A stretch of DNA of 64,000 bases from Magnetospirillum gryphiswaldense MSR-1 v2 (lineage in GTDB: Bacteria; Pseudomonadota; Alphaproteobacteria; Rhodospirillales; Magnetospirillaceae), in assembly GCF_000513295.1 (NCBI RefSeq), contig NC_023065.1, positions 1,116,001 to 1,180,000 of the forward strand. Reading direction: 5' to 3'. Positions within the stretch are counted from its first letter, which is position 1. Each line of letters starts with the position of its first letter. This document shows, one piece after another, positions 42,886-52,780 of this stretch. Under the pieces are notes generated by a model that did not search any database, was not told where the DNA came from, and saw nothing but the letters and a program-made list of their open reading frames with translations. The translations under genes were made by a program, and so were the position numbers.

Positions 42886-45800
42886 ATGCATGATGCGGCC
42901 ATGCCGATCCATGCCGATTTCGTCCATCTCCGCACGCACACCGCCTATTCCCTGTCGGAAGGGGCGATCAAGCTCAAGCAGTTGATCAAGCTGTGCGAGA
43001 AACAGATGATGCCGGCAATCGGCATCGCCGATACCGGCAATCTGTTCGGGGCGCTGGAATTTTCCACCTCATGCGCCGATGCCGGCATTCAGCCGATCAT
43101 CGGTTGCCAGGTCGCCGTGCGACGTGAGGGCGAGGCGCCGGCCCGCGACGGTCGCAAGCCCGATCCCGATTGGCTGGTGCTGTTGTGCCAAAGCGAAACC
43201 GGCTATGCCAATCTGCTGAAACTGGTATCCAAGGCCTATCTGGAAACCGATGCCGGTGAAACGCCGCAGGTGACCCTGCACGACCTGGAAACCCGCTCGG
43301 CAGGCCTGATTTTGTTGACCGGCGGCCCTAAGGGGCCGGTCAACCGGTTGCTGGCCGACGGCCAGAACGACAAGGCGGAAATCCTGCTGGTGCGGCTGGC
43401 CCAAGGTTTTCCCGGTCGGGCTTATGTGGAGTTACAGCGCCACGGCGAGGAAAACGAGAACCGGGCCGAACCCGGCCTTGTCAATCTGGCTTACAAGCAT
43501 GACCTGCCGCTGGTCGCCACCAACGAACCGTTCTTTGCCGATCGCGGCATGTACGAGGCCCACGACGCCCTGATCTGCATCGCCGAGGGCGCCTATGTGG
43601 CCCAGGATGAGCGCCGGCGGCTGACCCCGGAACATTATTTCAAGTCGCCGGCGGAAATGCGCGAATTGTTCGCCGACCTGCCCGAGGCCTGTGACAACAC
43701 CCTGGTGGTGGCCCAGCGCTGCGCCTTCATGGTGGCCAAGCGCAAGCCGATCTTGCCGCCATTTCGCATGGACGGCCTGACCGAGGCCGAGGTGCTGCGT
43801 AAGATGTGCTGGGACGGTTTGGCGCAACGGCTGGAAAAGCACGTTTTCCAGCCCGGCATGACCGAAGAAGAGCGCGAGCACGTCGCCCGGCCCTATCGTG
43901 AGCGCATCGAATACGAAATCGGTGTCATCGAGCAGATGGGCTTTCCCGGCTATTTCCTGATCGTGTCCGACTTCATCCAATGGTCCAAGGCCCACGATAT
44001 CCCCGTTGGGCCGGGCCGTGGTTCGGGTGCCGGTTCGGCGGTGGCCTGGGCGCTAACCATCACCGATCTCGACCCGCTTCGTTGGGGGCTGCTGTTCGAG
44101 CGCTTCTTGAACCCCGAACGCGTTTCCATGCCTGACTTCGATATCGACTTTTGCCAGGACCGGCGTGAAGAGACCATCCGCTACGTTCAGGACAAGTACG
44201 GCTATCATCAGGTTGCCCAGATCATCACCTTCGGTAAATTGCAAGCCCGCGCCGTGTTGCGCGACGTCGGTCGCGTCTTGCAGATGCCTTACGGTCAGGT
44301 CGACCGCATCTGCAAGATGGTGCCCAACAACCCGGCCAGTCCGGTGACACTGGAACAGGCGCTGGAGATCGAACCGCTGCTGAAGGAAGCGCGCGAGCGC
44401 GACGAGGCAGTGGCCCATCTGCTCGACATGGGCATGAAGCTGGAGGGGCTGTACCGCCACGCCTCGACCCACGCCGCCGGCGTGGTCATCGGCGACCGCT
44501 CGCTCGACGAATTGGTGCCGCTGTACCGAGACCCACGCTCGGACATGCCGGTGACCCAGTTCAACATGAAATGGGTGGAAGCCGCCGGTCTGGTCAAGTT
44601 CGACTTTTTGGGCCTGAAGACCCTGACGGTGATGATCACCGCCATCAAACATATAAAGAAAACCAAGGGCTTGGATGTCGATCTTTCCGCTTTGCCTTTG
44701 GACGACCAAGCCACGTATGAACTGCTCACCCGGGGCGATGCCGCCGGCGTGTTCCAGTTGGAAAGTTCGGGCATGCGCGACGTGCTGCGCAAGATGCGGC
44801 CCAACCGGCTGGAAGATCTGATCGCCGTGGTGGCGCTGTACCGGCCCGGTCCGATGGATCAGATTCCGCGCTACATCGCCTGTAAGCACGGTCTGGAACA
44901 GCCCGATTACATGCACCCGTTGCTGGAGCCGATCCTGAAGGAAACCTTCGGCATCATGGTCTACCAGGAACAGGTGATGCAGATCGCCCAGGTACTGTCG
45001 GGCTATTCGCTCGGCGGCGCCGATCTGCTGCGCCGGGCCATGGGTAAGAAGATCAAGGAAGAGATGGAGGCCCAGCGCAAGACCTTCGTCGATGGCGCCG
45101 TTGCCCGCGCCGTCGATGGCGATCAGGCGTCGATGATCTTCGACAAGGTGGCCAAGTTCGCCGAATACGGTTTCAACAAGTCGCACGCGGCCGCCTATGC
45201 GTTGATCGCCTATCAGACGGCATGGCTGAAGGCCAATCATCCGGCCGAGTTCATGGCCGCCACCATGACCTATGAAATGGCCAACACCGACAAGCTCAAT
45301 TCGTTCCGCCAGGAACTGGATCGCTTGAAGATCAAGCTGCTGCCGCCCGACATCAACAAGTCGCAGGCCACCTTCTCGGTGGAGAAGCTGGCCGATGGCA
45401 GCCATGCCGTACGCTATGCCTTGGCGGCTTTGAAGAATGTGGGCGAAGGGGCGTGCCGCTCCATCGCCGAGGAACGCGAGCGCAGCGGCCCGTACAAGGA
45501 TTTGTTCGATTTCGCCCGCCGCCTGGATACCAAGCAATTGAACCGCCGGCAGATGGAGAACATGGTCCGCGCCGGTGTCTTCGATTCCTTGGAAAAAAAT
45601 CGCGGCAAGGTGTTCAAGAACTGCGAAGGCCTGCTGCGCTACGGTGCCGGCGAGGCCGAGCAGCGCCAATCGTCGCAAATGAGTCTGCTGGGTGGCAACG
45701 TCGCCCCGCCGCCCAAGCTGGAGAACGCCTCGGACTGGTCGCCGCACGAAAAGCTGACCCAGGAATTCGACGCCATCGGTTTTTACCTGTCGGCTCATCC

Positions 45801-46365
45801 CCTGGATGCTTTCAGCAAAAGCCTTAAACGCCTGGGGGTGTTGAAGATATCGGAACTACCCAAGCATTTGCAGGCCGGCGGCAAAAGCCGGGTCAAGCTG
45901 GCTGGTTCCATGCTGTCGAAGCAGGAACGCACCTCGGCCAAGGGCAGCCGCTATGCCTTCGTCACCGCCTCCGACTCGTCGGGCATGTACGAAGTCACCT
46001 GCTTTTCCGAGGTGCTGGCGGCATCGCGGGAAATCCTGGAAGCCGGAGGGCCCTTGTTGTTCGAAGTCGATGCCCGGTTGGAAGAGGAGCAGTTGCGTCT
46101 GACCTGCCAGCGCATCGCCTCGCTTGATCAGGAGGCGGCCAAGGCGGCGGCAGGGCTGAAAATCTTCATCCGCGATGATGCCCCCATTCCCACTCTGGTC
46201 CAATTGATCGCCAAGGAAGCCAAGGGCCGCAACCGCATCACCATCGTCTCACAACTGGGCACGCGCGAAGTGGAGGTGGGGTTGAAGAACACCATCAGCC
46301 TCAGCCCCGGCTTCATGGGGGCGCTGCGCTCGGTATCCGGCGTGGTCGATGTGGAAGAAATCTAA
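42886..46365 (+). CDS. dnaE: DNA polymerase III alpha subunit
   Basis: A 1159-residue replicative polymerase of the DnaE1 type. The N-terminal PHP domain begins FVHLRTHTAYSLSEGAIKL. The catalytic aspartates are in MPDFDIDFCQDRR (about residues 413-425) and a third is in VKFDFLGLKTL (about 571). A tandem helix-hairpin-helix, beta-binding region and a C-terminal OB fold follow. The first ATG at 42886 is preferred because AGGGGGCAGGG lies just upstream; an ATG at 42901 is the other option. The gene diverges from the sensor kinase, with 88 bp between starts. Confidence 0.96.
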   Translation: MHDAAMPIHADFVHLRTHTAYSLSEGAIKLKQLIKLCEKQMMPAIGIADTGNLFGALEFSTSCADAGIQPIIGCQVAVRREGEAPARDGRKPDPDWLVLLCQSETGYANLLKLVSKAYLETDAGETPQVTLHDLETRSAGLILLTGGPKGPVNRLLADGQNDKAEILLVRLAQGFPGRAYVELQRHGEENENRAEPGLVNLAYKHDLPLVATNEPFFADRGMYEAHDALICIAEGAYVAQDERRRLTPEHYFKSPAEMRELFADLPEACDNTLVVAQRCAFMVAKRKPILPPFRMDGLTEAEVLRKMCWDGLAQRLEKHVFQPGMTEEEREHVARPYRERIEYEIGVIEQMGFPGYFLIVSDFIQWSKAHDIPVGPGRGSGAGSAVAWALTITDLDPLRWGLLFERFLNPERVSMPDFDIDFCQDRREETIRYVQDKYGYHQVAQIITFGKLQARAVLRDVGRVLQMPYGQVDRICKMVPNNPASPVTLEQALEIEPLLKEARERDEAVAHLLDMGMKLEGLYRHASTHAAGVVIGDRSLDELVPLYRDPRSDMPVTQFNMKWVEAAGLVKFDFLGLKTLTVMITAIKHIKKTKGLDVDLSALPLDDQATYELLTRGDAAGVFQLESSGMRDVLRKMRPNRLEDLIAVVALYRPGPMDQIPRYIACKHGLEQPDYMHPLLEPILKETFGIMVYQEQVMQIAQVLSGYSLGGADLLRRAMGKKIKEEMEAQRKTFVDGAVARAVDGDQASMIFDKVAKFAEYGFNKSHAAAYALIAYQTAWLKANHPAEFMAATMTYEMANTDKLNSFRQELDRLKIKLLPPDINKSQATFSVEKLADGSHAVRYALAALKNVGEGACRSIAEERERSGPYKDLFDFARRLDTKQLNRRQMENMVRAGVFDSLEKNRGKVFKNCEGLLRYGAGEAEQRQSSQMSLLGGNVAPPPKLENASDWSPHEKLTQEFDAIGFYLSAHPLDAFSKSLKRLGVLKISELPKHLQAGGKSRVKLAGSMLSKQERTSAKGSRYAFVTASDSSGMYEVTCFSEVLAASREILEAGGPLLFEVDARLEEEQLRLTCQRIASLDQEAAKAAAGLKIFIRDDAPIPTLVQLIAKEAKGRNRITIVSQLGTREVEVGLKNTISLSPGFMGALRSVSGVVDVEEI

Positions 46366-46886
46366 CCGCTGAAATCGAACAGGCTGCCGCGCCCATCCCC
46401 GGCGGTGAAGCGGCCATAAGCCTCGCTGGCCTGACGACTGGCTTGCGCCGCCGCCGTATAATCGGCGGAAGAGGGGCTGGCCACCGAGGTGGCGGCGGCG
46501 GCAATGGCCTTGTGAGCGCGGGCTGTCTCTTCATCCGAGGCATTGGCCGGCGCCCCCACCTCGACCTTGCCGGCCACCGCATAATATTTGCCGTCCGGCC
46601 CTTGCACATACTGGTATTGCGGAGCACCGCCATAGGCCCCGGCGATGGCGGCGTGATGGCGTTCCTCGGTCTTGACCGCCCGGTCGGCATCCTGCAATTG
46701 CTTGAGTTGCTGCCGTTCGGTTTGGCTGAGATCGCCTTCCCCCGCCGCCTGCGTTCCCGCCTGACTGAGCGGCGTGGTCAGCACACGGGAAACCTGTTGT
46801 CCGGCTTCGGTCTGTACCCCGGGCATGATGGTAAGGATTCTGGCTGGTCCATGGGGCGTCGCGATGACGCTGCCGATGGCGGACAT
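46362..46886 (-). CDS. SprA-related / CJM1_0395-type family protein
   Basis: A 174-residue protein whose middle part, LSQTERQQLKQLQDADRAV followed by KTEERHHAAIAG and AYGGAPQYQYVQGPDGKYYAVAG, matches the SprA-related family that I recall as annotated as a putative metalloprotease. The HH in EERHHAA is the reason for that label; I see no full HExxH site. The N-terminal half is rich in Ser, Thr and Gln and is probably disordered. There is no signal peptide. The ribosome site GGAGAGATC precedes the ATG at 46886. Its stop overlaps that of dnaE by four bases. Function is unknown. Confidence 0.7.
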   Translation of the reverse strand: MSAIGSVIATPHGPARILTIMPGVQTEAGQQVSRVLTTPLSQAGTQAAGEGDLSQTERQQLKQLQDADRAVKTEERHHAAIAGAYGGAPQYQYVQGPDGKYYAVAGKVEVGAPANASDEETARAHKAIAAAATSVASPSSADYTAAAQASRQASEAYGRFTAGDGRGSLFDFSG

Positions 46887-47014
46887 GATCTCTCCAGTCC
46901 TGATTGACGGACATCATAGCCGATTTCCCGTCTAAGTGATATCCACGGCTAGAAGATGTGTCATTTCAATGACATGATAAGAAAAAACAAACGACCGAAA
47001 CACAGGAGAGGTCC

Positions 47015-47200
47015 ATGAACGCGAATCCCATTATTCTCGCCCCAAACGGTTTTCCCTGGCGTGCCGCCCTGACCGGGATTGCGGTGGTCGCTCTGGGTGT
47101 GGTCGGCGGCATGGCCGTCTTTCCCGCTGCCGCCGTCGGCGGCTTGTTCATCGTCTCGGCCTTGATCGGTTTGGCCGCCTTCGCCGCCAGCCTGGGATAG
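47015..47200 (+). CDS. small hydrophobic membrane protein, unknown function
   Basis: A 61-residue protein (MNANPIILAPNGFPWRAALT at the start) with two hydrophobic stretches (about 20-36 and 40-58) separated by a small turn with PAAAVGG. It is not recognised. It is credible because a very good ribosome site, AGGAGAGG at 47003-47010, lies at the right distance and the codon usage matches its neighbours. It lies alone between the SprA-related gene and the GH17 gene. Confidence 0.55.
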   Translation: MNANPIILAPNGFPWRAALTGIAVVALGVVGGMAVFPAAAVGGLFIVSALIGLAAFAASLG

Positions 47201-47312
47201 CCTGATCCTATCCGGCGATTGACGCGGCTGGCCACCCAGCCTATTGATGAAGCCGCATTGGCTGGCATGATGCCGGCTGTCTGGTCTTCGCCGAATCGGA
47301 ACGAGTTTTTTC

Positions 47313-49013
47313 ATGCGCATTGTGCTGGTTTTGATTGCCGTCGCCGTCACCGCCCTGATCAGCCTGACCGGCTGGTGGTGGTTCAATCGTCCGGTTCCCA
47401 TGGCGTTGACCTTCGACGAGCCGTTTCCGTCGGTGTCGTTCGCCTCTTTCCGGCGCGGTCAAAGCCCGATCACCGGCGATTATCCGTCGCCGGCCCAGGT
47501 CGAAGAGGATTTGAAAAGCTTGGTCGGCGTGACCAAGGGTATCCGCACCTATACCAGCCGCGAAGGTCTGGACGTACTGCCGGCCCTGGCGCGCAAGCAT
47601 GGTATCGAGGTCACCCATTCCGCTTGGCTGGGTAAGAAAACCGATATCAACGCTAAGGAAGTGCAGGAACTGATCAAATCCGCCAACGCCAACCCGGACG
47701 TGATCAAACGGGTGATCGTCGGCAACGAGGTGCTGCTGCGCCAGGATTTGTCGCCTGAACAACTGATCGCCTATATCCGTCAGGTCAAGGCGGCGGTGAA
47801 GCAGCCGGTGTCCTATGCCGATGTCTGGGCGTTTTATTTACGCTATCCGCAGGTGGCGGACGAGGTGGATTACCTCACCATTCACATCCTGCCGTATTGG
47901 GAAGACGAACCCATCGGGGTCGAGCAATCGGCCGAACATATCGTCAAGATTTATCGCATGATCCAGGAAAGGTTTCCGGGCAAGAAAATCCTGATCGGCG
48001 AGGCCGGTTGGCCGACCCGGGGCCGTAATCGCGGCCCGGCGGCGGTGAACATGGAAAACGCCGCCTATTTCGTTCGCACCCTGGCTCAGGTGTCCAAGCA
48101 AAACGGCTTTGATTACAACGTGGTCGAAGCCTTTGATCAACCGTGGAAAGCCAAACTGGAAGGCACCGTCGGCGGCTTCTGGGGGGTGGTCGATACCCAC
48201 CGCGACGTCAAATTCGGCATGTCGGGGGCGGTACAAGCCAATGCCAATTGGTTGATGCACGCGGCGATCGCCACCATCTTGGGGGCTGGGGCGGCCTTGT
48301 TCTTCCTGCTCAAGCCGGTGGTCTATACGCCGCTGCGCGTCGTCGTTCTGGCGGTACTGGCGCAAATCCTTGCCACTGCCGTGGTTTGGCAGGGGCTGAA
48401 TGCCCTGTGGATCGCCTATAGCCTGTTTCAGGACGGCTGGGCGCTATTGCGCATCGTTTTGCAGGCGGTTTTCGCGGGCCTCATCTTCAAGACCGCCGCC
48501 TTGGCCCTGCGGCCCGACGATCATTCCCAGCCCAGTCGCTGGGGCGAGCGCCTGATCATCGTCTATGGTGTGTGCACCTTCGCCATCAGCATGCTGCTGC
48601 TGTTTAACGGTCGTTACCGCGACATCCCCAATCTGGAATTCCTGGTGCCCTGCCTGGGCCTGACCGCCTGGGGGCTGATCCGCATGCTGGTGCTGGGTAG
48701 GCCGTGGGCCGAGGCCTTCGCCGTGGGTCATCTGTTCGCCGGGGCCATGCCGGCGCAATTGGGGCCGGCCAAGGAAATGACCATCGGCCTGTGGATCGCC
48801 GCCGTCGCCGGGCCGCTGTCGGAAGCCGTCGCCCTTTACTTGGGCGAGGACTTCCAGACCATGCACCCGGATTTGGATCAACAAATCCCGCTGATGGCGG
48901 AAATCGCCGTAGCCAATGGCGAAATGCTGGTCTGGGCGGCCATGGTGCTGGTCATGTCCCTGCCGTTCCTGGCCGAATGGCGCTTGGCTGCGAAACGGGG
49001 AGGGGAGGCCTAA
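47313..49013 (+). CDS. membrane-bound glycoside hydrolase family 17-like protein
   Basis: A 566-residue protein. An N-terminal helix (about 3-22) leads to a GH17-like TIM barrel (about 35-300): GVTKGIRTYTSREGLDVLP, KRVIVGNEVLLRQDL (acid/base Glu) and KKILIGEAGWPTRGR (nucleophile Glu). The C-terminal half (about 315-560) has about seven membrane helices. GH17 enzymes act on beta-1,3-glucans or transfer glucan chains, so this may trim or build a periplasmic glucan. No glycosyltransferase is adjacent. The start is ATG at 47313. It overlaps the pentapeptide gene's end by 4 nt, tail to tail. Confidence 0.8.
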   Translation: MRIVLVLIAVAVTALISLTGWWWFNRPVPMALTFDEPFPSVSFASFRRGQSPITGDYPSPAQVEEDLKSLVGVTKGIRTYTSREGLDVLPALARKHGIEVTHSAWLGKKTDINAKEVQELIKSANANPDVIKRVIVGNEVLLRQDLSPEQLIAYIRQVKAAVKQPVSYADVWAFYLRYPQVADEVDYLTIHILPYWEDEPIGVEQSAEHIVKIYRMIQERFPGKKILIGEAGWPTRGRNRGPAAVNMENAAYFVRTLAQVSKQNGFDYNVVEAFDQPWKAKLEGTVGGFWGVVDTHRDVKFGMSGAVQANANWLMHAAIATILGAGAALFFLLKPVVYTPLRVVVLAVLAQILATAVVWQGLNALWIAYSLFQDGWALLRIVLQAVFAGLIFKTAALALRPDDHSQPSRWGERLIIVYGVCTFAISMLLLFNGRYRDIPNLEFLVPCLGLTAWGLIRMLVLGRPWAEAFAVGHLFAGAMPAQLGPAKEMTIGLWIAAVAGPLSEAVALYLGEDFQTMHPDLDQQIPLMAEIAVANGEMLVWAAMVLVMSLPFLAEWRLAAKRGGEA

Positions 49014-49501
49014 CGGCACTCCCCCTTCGATCCCTGGGCGCAGACACGACCGTCAACCCAGGTGGCGCCGCTGAGATTGGCGGCGGTCCACAGCGCCCGG
49101 TCGATTTTCGCGCCTTTCAAATTGGCTCCGGATAGATTTGCATCCAGCAGATTGACGCCCTCGAGATTGGCGCCTTCCAGATTGGCGCCGATCAGGTTGA
49201 CCGCATGCATGTGCGACTGGGAAAAATCCACCCCGCGCAGATTGGCTTTGTAAAAATTGGTCAGTTGCAGATGCGACCCCGACATGTTGGCACCGGCAAG
49301 TTCCGCCTCATCCAGACGCGTCGCCATGAATTGGCCGTCGTGCAGGTCAATACCCGGCGCCTTCAGTTTGCGCAACTCGGCCCAGCCGCAATTAGCCTCG
49401 GGGACCAGTTGACAACTTGGGTTGACGTTTTCCTTGTCATTGGCCCAAGCCGATGTCGCCAGCATGGTAAGCAGGCAGACGAGAGGTGGATTAATCCGCA
49501 A
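49010..49501 (-). CDS. exported pentapeptide-repeat protein
   Basis: A 163-residue protein with a signal peptide (initiator, RINPPLVCLLTML, ATSAWA) and then a run of A(D/N)LXX repeats, for example ANLRGVDFSQSHMHAVNLIGANLEGANLEGVNLLDANLS written in parts as ANLRGVDFS, VNLIGANLEG and VNLLDANLSG. These form a right-handed quadrilateral beta-helix. The start is TTG at 49501: AGGAGG at 49510-49515 lies eight nt upstream, whereas the longer ATG starts at 49528-49534 lie on the wrong side of it. Cys residues near each end (NPSCQLV, NCGWAEL, RVCAQ, GECR) could form disulfides in the periplasm. Function is unknown. Confidence 0.8.
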   Translation of the reverse strand: MRINPPLVCLLTMLATSAWANDKENVNPSCQLVPEANCGWAELRKLKAPGIDLHDGQFMATRLDEAELAGANMSGSHLQLTNFYKANLRGVDFSQSHMHAVNLIGANLEGANLEGVNLLDANLSGANLKGAKIDRALWTAANLSGATWVDGRVCAQGSKGECR

Positions 49502-49630
49502 GGTCGCATCCTCCTGATATTCAAACATCGGCATAAATCAATATGCTAATGTTTTATGTGGAATTCAGGTAGGCTAATCCTTATGGGAAGTAGTTTTGAT
49601 TGACTTTGGCTAACTACAGTTTTCGTCTGT

Positions 49631-50761
<1,131 letters not shown>

Positions 50762-50770
50762 TCAAACGGC

Positions 50771-52063
50771 TCAGGCGGCGTCCAAGGCCTGGGTCAGGTC
50801 GGCCAGGATGTCGTCGATGTGCTCCAGCCCGACCGACAGGCGGACATAGCCGGGAGTGACGCCGGTGGCCAGCTTGTCGGCATCCGACAACTGGGAATGA
50901 GTGGTGCTGGCCGGGTGGATGGCCAGCGAGCGGGCATCGCCGATATTGGCGACGTGATAGAACATTTCCAGCTTGTTGATGAAGCGCTTGCCGGCCTCGG
51001 CCCCGCCCTTCAGTTCAAAGCCCAACAGGGCGCCGTAACCATGCTTCAAGATGGCATCGGCGCGGCGACGGCTTTCGCCCTGCATGACGCCGGGATAGAT
51101 CACCTTTTCCACCTTGGGGTGCTTGGTCAGCCACAGGGCGACGGCGGCGGCGTTGTCGGAATGCACACGCATGCGCAAGGGCAGGGTTTCCAGGCCTTGG
51201 ATGAACTGGAAGGCGTTCAGCGGGCTCATGGCGGCGCCGATATCGCGCTGCAGGATGACACGGGCACGGATGATGTAGGCGATGGGGCCCAGGGGCTTCA
51301 CCGCCTCGGTCCACACCGCGCCGTGATAGCTGGCATCGGGCTGGGTCAGCAGCGGGAAACGGGCGCCATGCTTTTCCCAGTCGAACTTACCGGAATCGAC
51401 GATCATGCCGCCGATGGAGGTGCCGTGACCGCCGATGAACTTGGTGGTGGAATAGACGACGATATGGGCGCCATGCTCGATCGGGCGGCACAGAACCGGG
51501 CAGGCGGTATTGTCCATGATCAACGGCACGCCGGTCTTTTCCGCCAGCGCCGCCACTTCCTTGATGGGGAAGGCCTGCAGCTTGGGATTGGGCAGGGTCT
51601 CGGCATACCAGCAGCGGGTCTTGTCGTCGGTGGCGCGGACAAAGGCCTCGGGGTCGGTCGGGTCGACGAAGCGGGCTTCGATACCGAACTGCTTCAAGGT
51701 ATTGGCGAACAGGTTCCAGGTGCCGCCGTACAGATCGGTGGAGGTGACGAAATTGTCGCCCGCCTGGCACAGATTGGTCACCGCGAAGGTGCTGGCGGCT
51801 TGGCCGGACGAGGTGGCCAGGGCGGCGACGCCACCTTCCAGGGCGGTGATGCGCTGTTCCAGCACGTCCTGGGTCGGGTTCATGATGCGGGTATAGATAT
51901 TGCCCAACTCCGACAGCGCGAACAGATTGGCGGCATGGTCGGTATCGCGGAACAGATAGGACGTGGTCTGGTGGATGGGAACCGCCACCGACCCGGTGGT
52001 GGGATCGGCGCGCCAGCCAGCGTGGAGAACGATGGTTTCCGGGTTTTTGCTGTTGATGGCCAT
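50771..52063 (-). CDS. metY: O-acetylhomoserine aminocarboxypropyltransferase / sulfhydrylase
   Basis: A 430-residue PLP enzyme of the Cys/Met metabolism family. It begins MAINSKNPETIVLHAGWRADPTTG, has the YTRIMNPTQDVLEQRIAALEGG-like segment (IYTRIMNPTQDVLEQRITA), and the PLP lysine is in YSTTKFIGGHG. The length and the GFELKGG region favour MetY (O-acetylhomoserine plus sulfide to homocysteine) over cystathionine gamma-synthase. The start is ATG at 52063; the frame continues upstream without homology. Its leader contains a 6-bp hairpin at 52091-52106. Confidence 0.92.
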   Translation of the reverse strand: MAINSKNPETIVLHAGWRADPTTGSVAVPIHQTTSYLFRDTDHAANLFALSELGNIYTRIMNPTQDVLEQRITALEGGVAALATSSGQAASTFAVTNLCQAGDNFVTSTDLYGGTWNLFANTLKQFGIEARFVDPTDPEAFVRATDDKTRCWYAETLPNPKLQAFPIKEVAALAEKTGVPLIMDNTACPVLCRPIEHGAHIVVYSTTKFIGGHGTSIGGMIVDSGKFDWEKHGARFPLLTQPDASYHGAVWTEAVKPLGPIAYIIRARVILQRDIGAAMSPLNAFQFIQGLETLPLRMRVHSDNAAAVALWLTKHPKVEKVIYPGVMQGESRRRADAILKHGYGALLGFELKGGAEAGKRFINKLEMFYHVANIGDARSLAIHPASTTHSQLSDADKLATGVTPGYVRLSVGLEHIDDILADLTQALDAA

Positions 52064-52090
52064 GCCTGTGTCATCCCTTTTTGAATATAC

Positions 52091-52106
52091 GCCCACCCCA
52101 GTGGGC
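52091..52106 (-). promoter_or_regulatory. hairpin in the metY leader
   Basis: GCCCAC-CCCA-GTGGGC, a perfect 6-bp stem 28 nt upstream of the metY ATG. A TTGACA hexamer at 52153-52148 (minus strand) could drive the gene, with a weak TCAACT 17 nt downstream. I looked for SAM-II and other S-adenosylmethionine riboswitch features and could not match them, so the role is open. Confidence 0.3.
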
Positions 52107-52261
52107 CGGTAATCGTGGGGCGGAAGTTGAACACTGCCGATTAAGTGTGTCAAGTTGGCTGGATTATATTAACCAGTAATCATATGTGAAATAGAGTGGG
52201 TATCTATGCAGGGCGAAACGCCGGCATTACAATGCGACCAGGACGGTTCGGAGACAGTGGC

Positions 52262-52447
52262 ATGACGGGCAGGGAAGTGTATTTCGAGTTCCGCCGCATC
52301 GGCAGCTATATGCGGGTTTCCGCCATCGATTCGGTGACCGGGACCGAGGTCACCATTGCCGGCGATCCCAAGGCGGGCGAGGCCATGTTGAAGCAGACCG
52401 CCTTGCGCAAGCTGCAATACGTGATGGCGAAGAAGCAGGGAAGTTAG
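52262..52447 (+). CDS. small DUF6898-type protein
   Basis: A 61-residue protein beginning MTGREVYFEFRRIGSYMRVSAID and going on with TGTEVTIAGDPKAGEAMLKQ and ALRKLQYVM. This pattern (VYFEFRRxGxYxRVSAID) matches a small alphaproteobacterial family I recall as DUF6898; function is unknown. The start is ATG at 52262, with GGAG upstream; an in-frame ATG at 52232 gives ten more residues outside the conserved part. It diverges from metY. A HepT-like remnant overlaps its 3' end on the other strand. Confidence 0.7.
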   Translation: MTGREVYFEFRRIGSYMRVSAIDSVTGTEVTIAGDPKAGEAMLKQTALRKLQYVMAKKQGS

Positions 52448-52622
52448 GGCGAAACGGCCTGACCGATTGTAGGGCTGCTTCAAGTGGATCAAGGTCGTCT
52501 TGCACCACATCCCAGATACGCCGAGTGTTGGTGCGGAAGTATTCATGGACGATGCGGTCACGGAGTCCGGCGGTGGCCTGCAGCGCCTCACGGTATCTGA
52601 TAACGCCTTCCGACGGGCGCAT
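52350..52622 (-). pseudogene. HepT-like (DUF86) remnant, C-terminal part
   Basis: The frame begins MRPSEGVIRYREALQATAG and then has LRDRIVHEYFRTNTRRIWDVV, the RxxxxHxY/F catalytic motif region of HepT RNase toxins (MNT-HepT systems), followed by QDDLDPLEAALQSV. Full HepT proteins are about 110-120 residues with three helices before this motif; here almost all of that N-terminal part is missing. After LQSV the frame runs into the DUF6898 gene on the other strand. GAAGAGG precedes its ATG. No MntA-like nucleotidyltransferase is adjacent. Best read as a decayed toxin gene; the similarity is short. Confidence 0.5.
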
Positions 52623-52780
52623 CGGGGGTCCTCTTCGTAATTATAGAGAACGGCGATGACGAAATTCCAGAACGCAGCTATGGTCCCGCAATGCCTTCCT
52701 TACGGCGCACGTCCTGACGAGGGCCGTCAGCGTGGGGTGGGTGACAGCGCACTCCGACCATTCCCAGGATCAGTGCCCTG
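52623..52780. other. intergenic remnant region
   Basis: Together with the HepT-like fragment, this makes about 330 bp without an intact gene (52448-52780). I see no open frame with homology, no tRNA and no clear hairpin. It is probably decayed accessory DNA. Confidence 0.4.

Noticed and set aside
44053-45798. 581-codon open frame antisense to dnaE
   Set aside because: Lies wholly within dnaE, has shadow-type composition and no ribosome site or homology.
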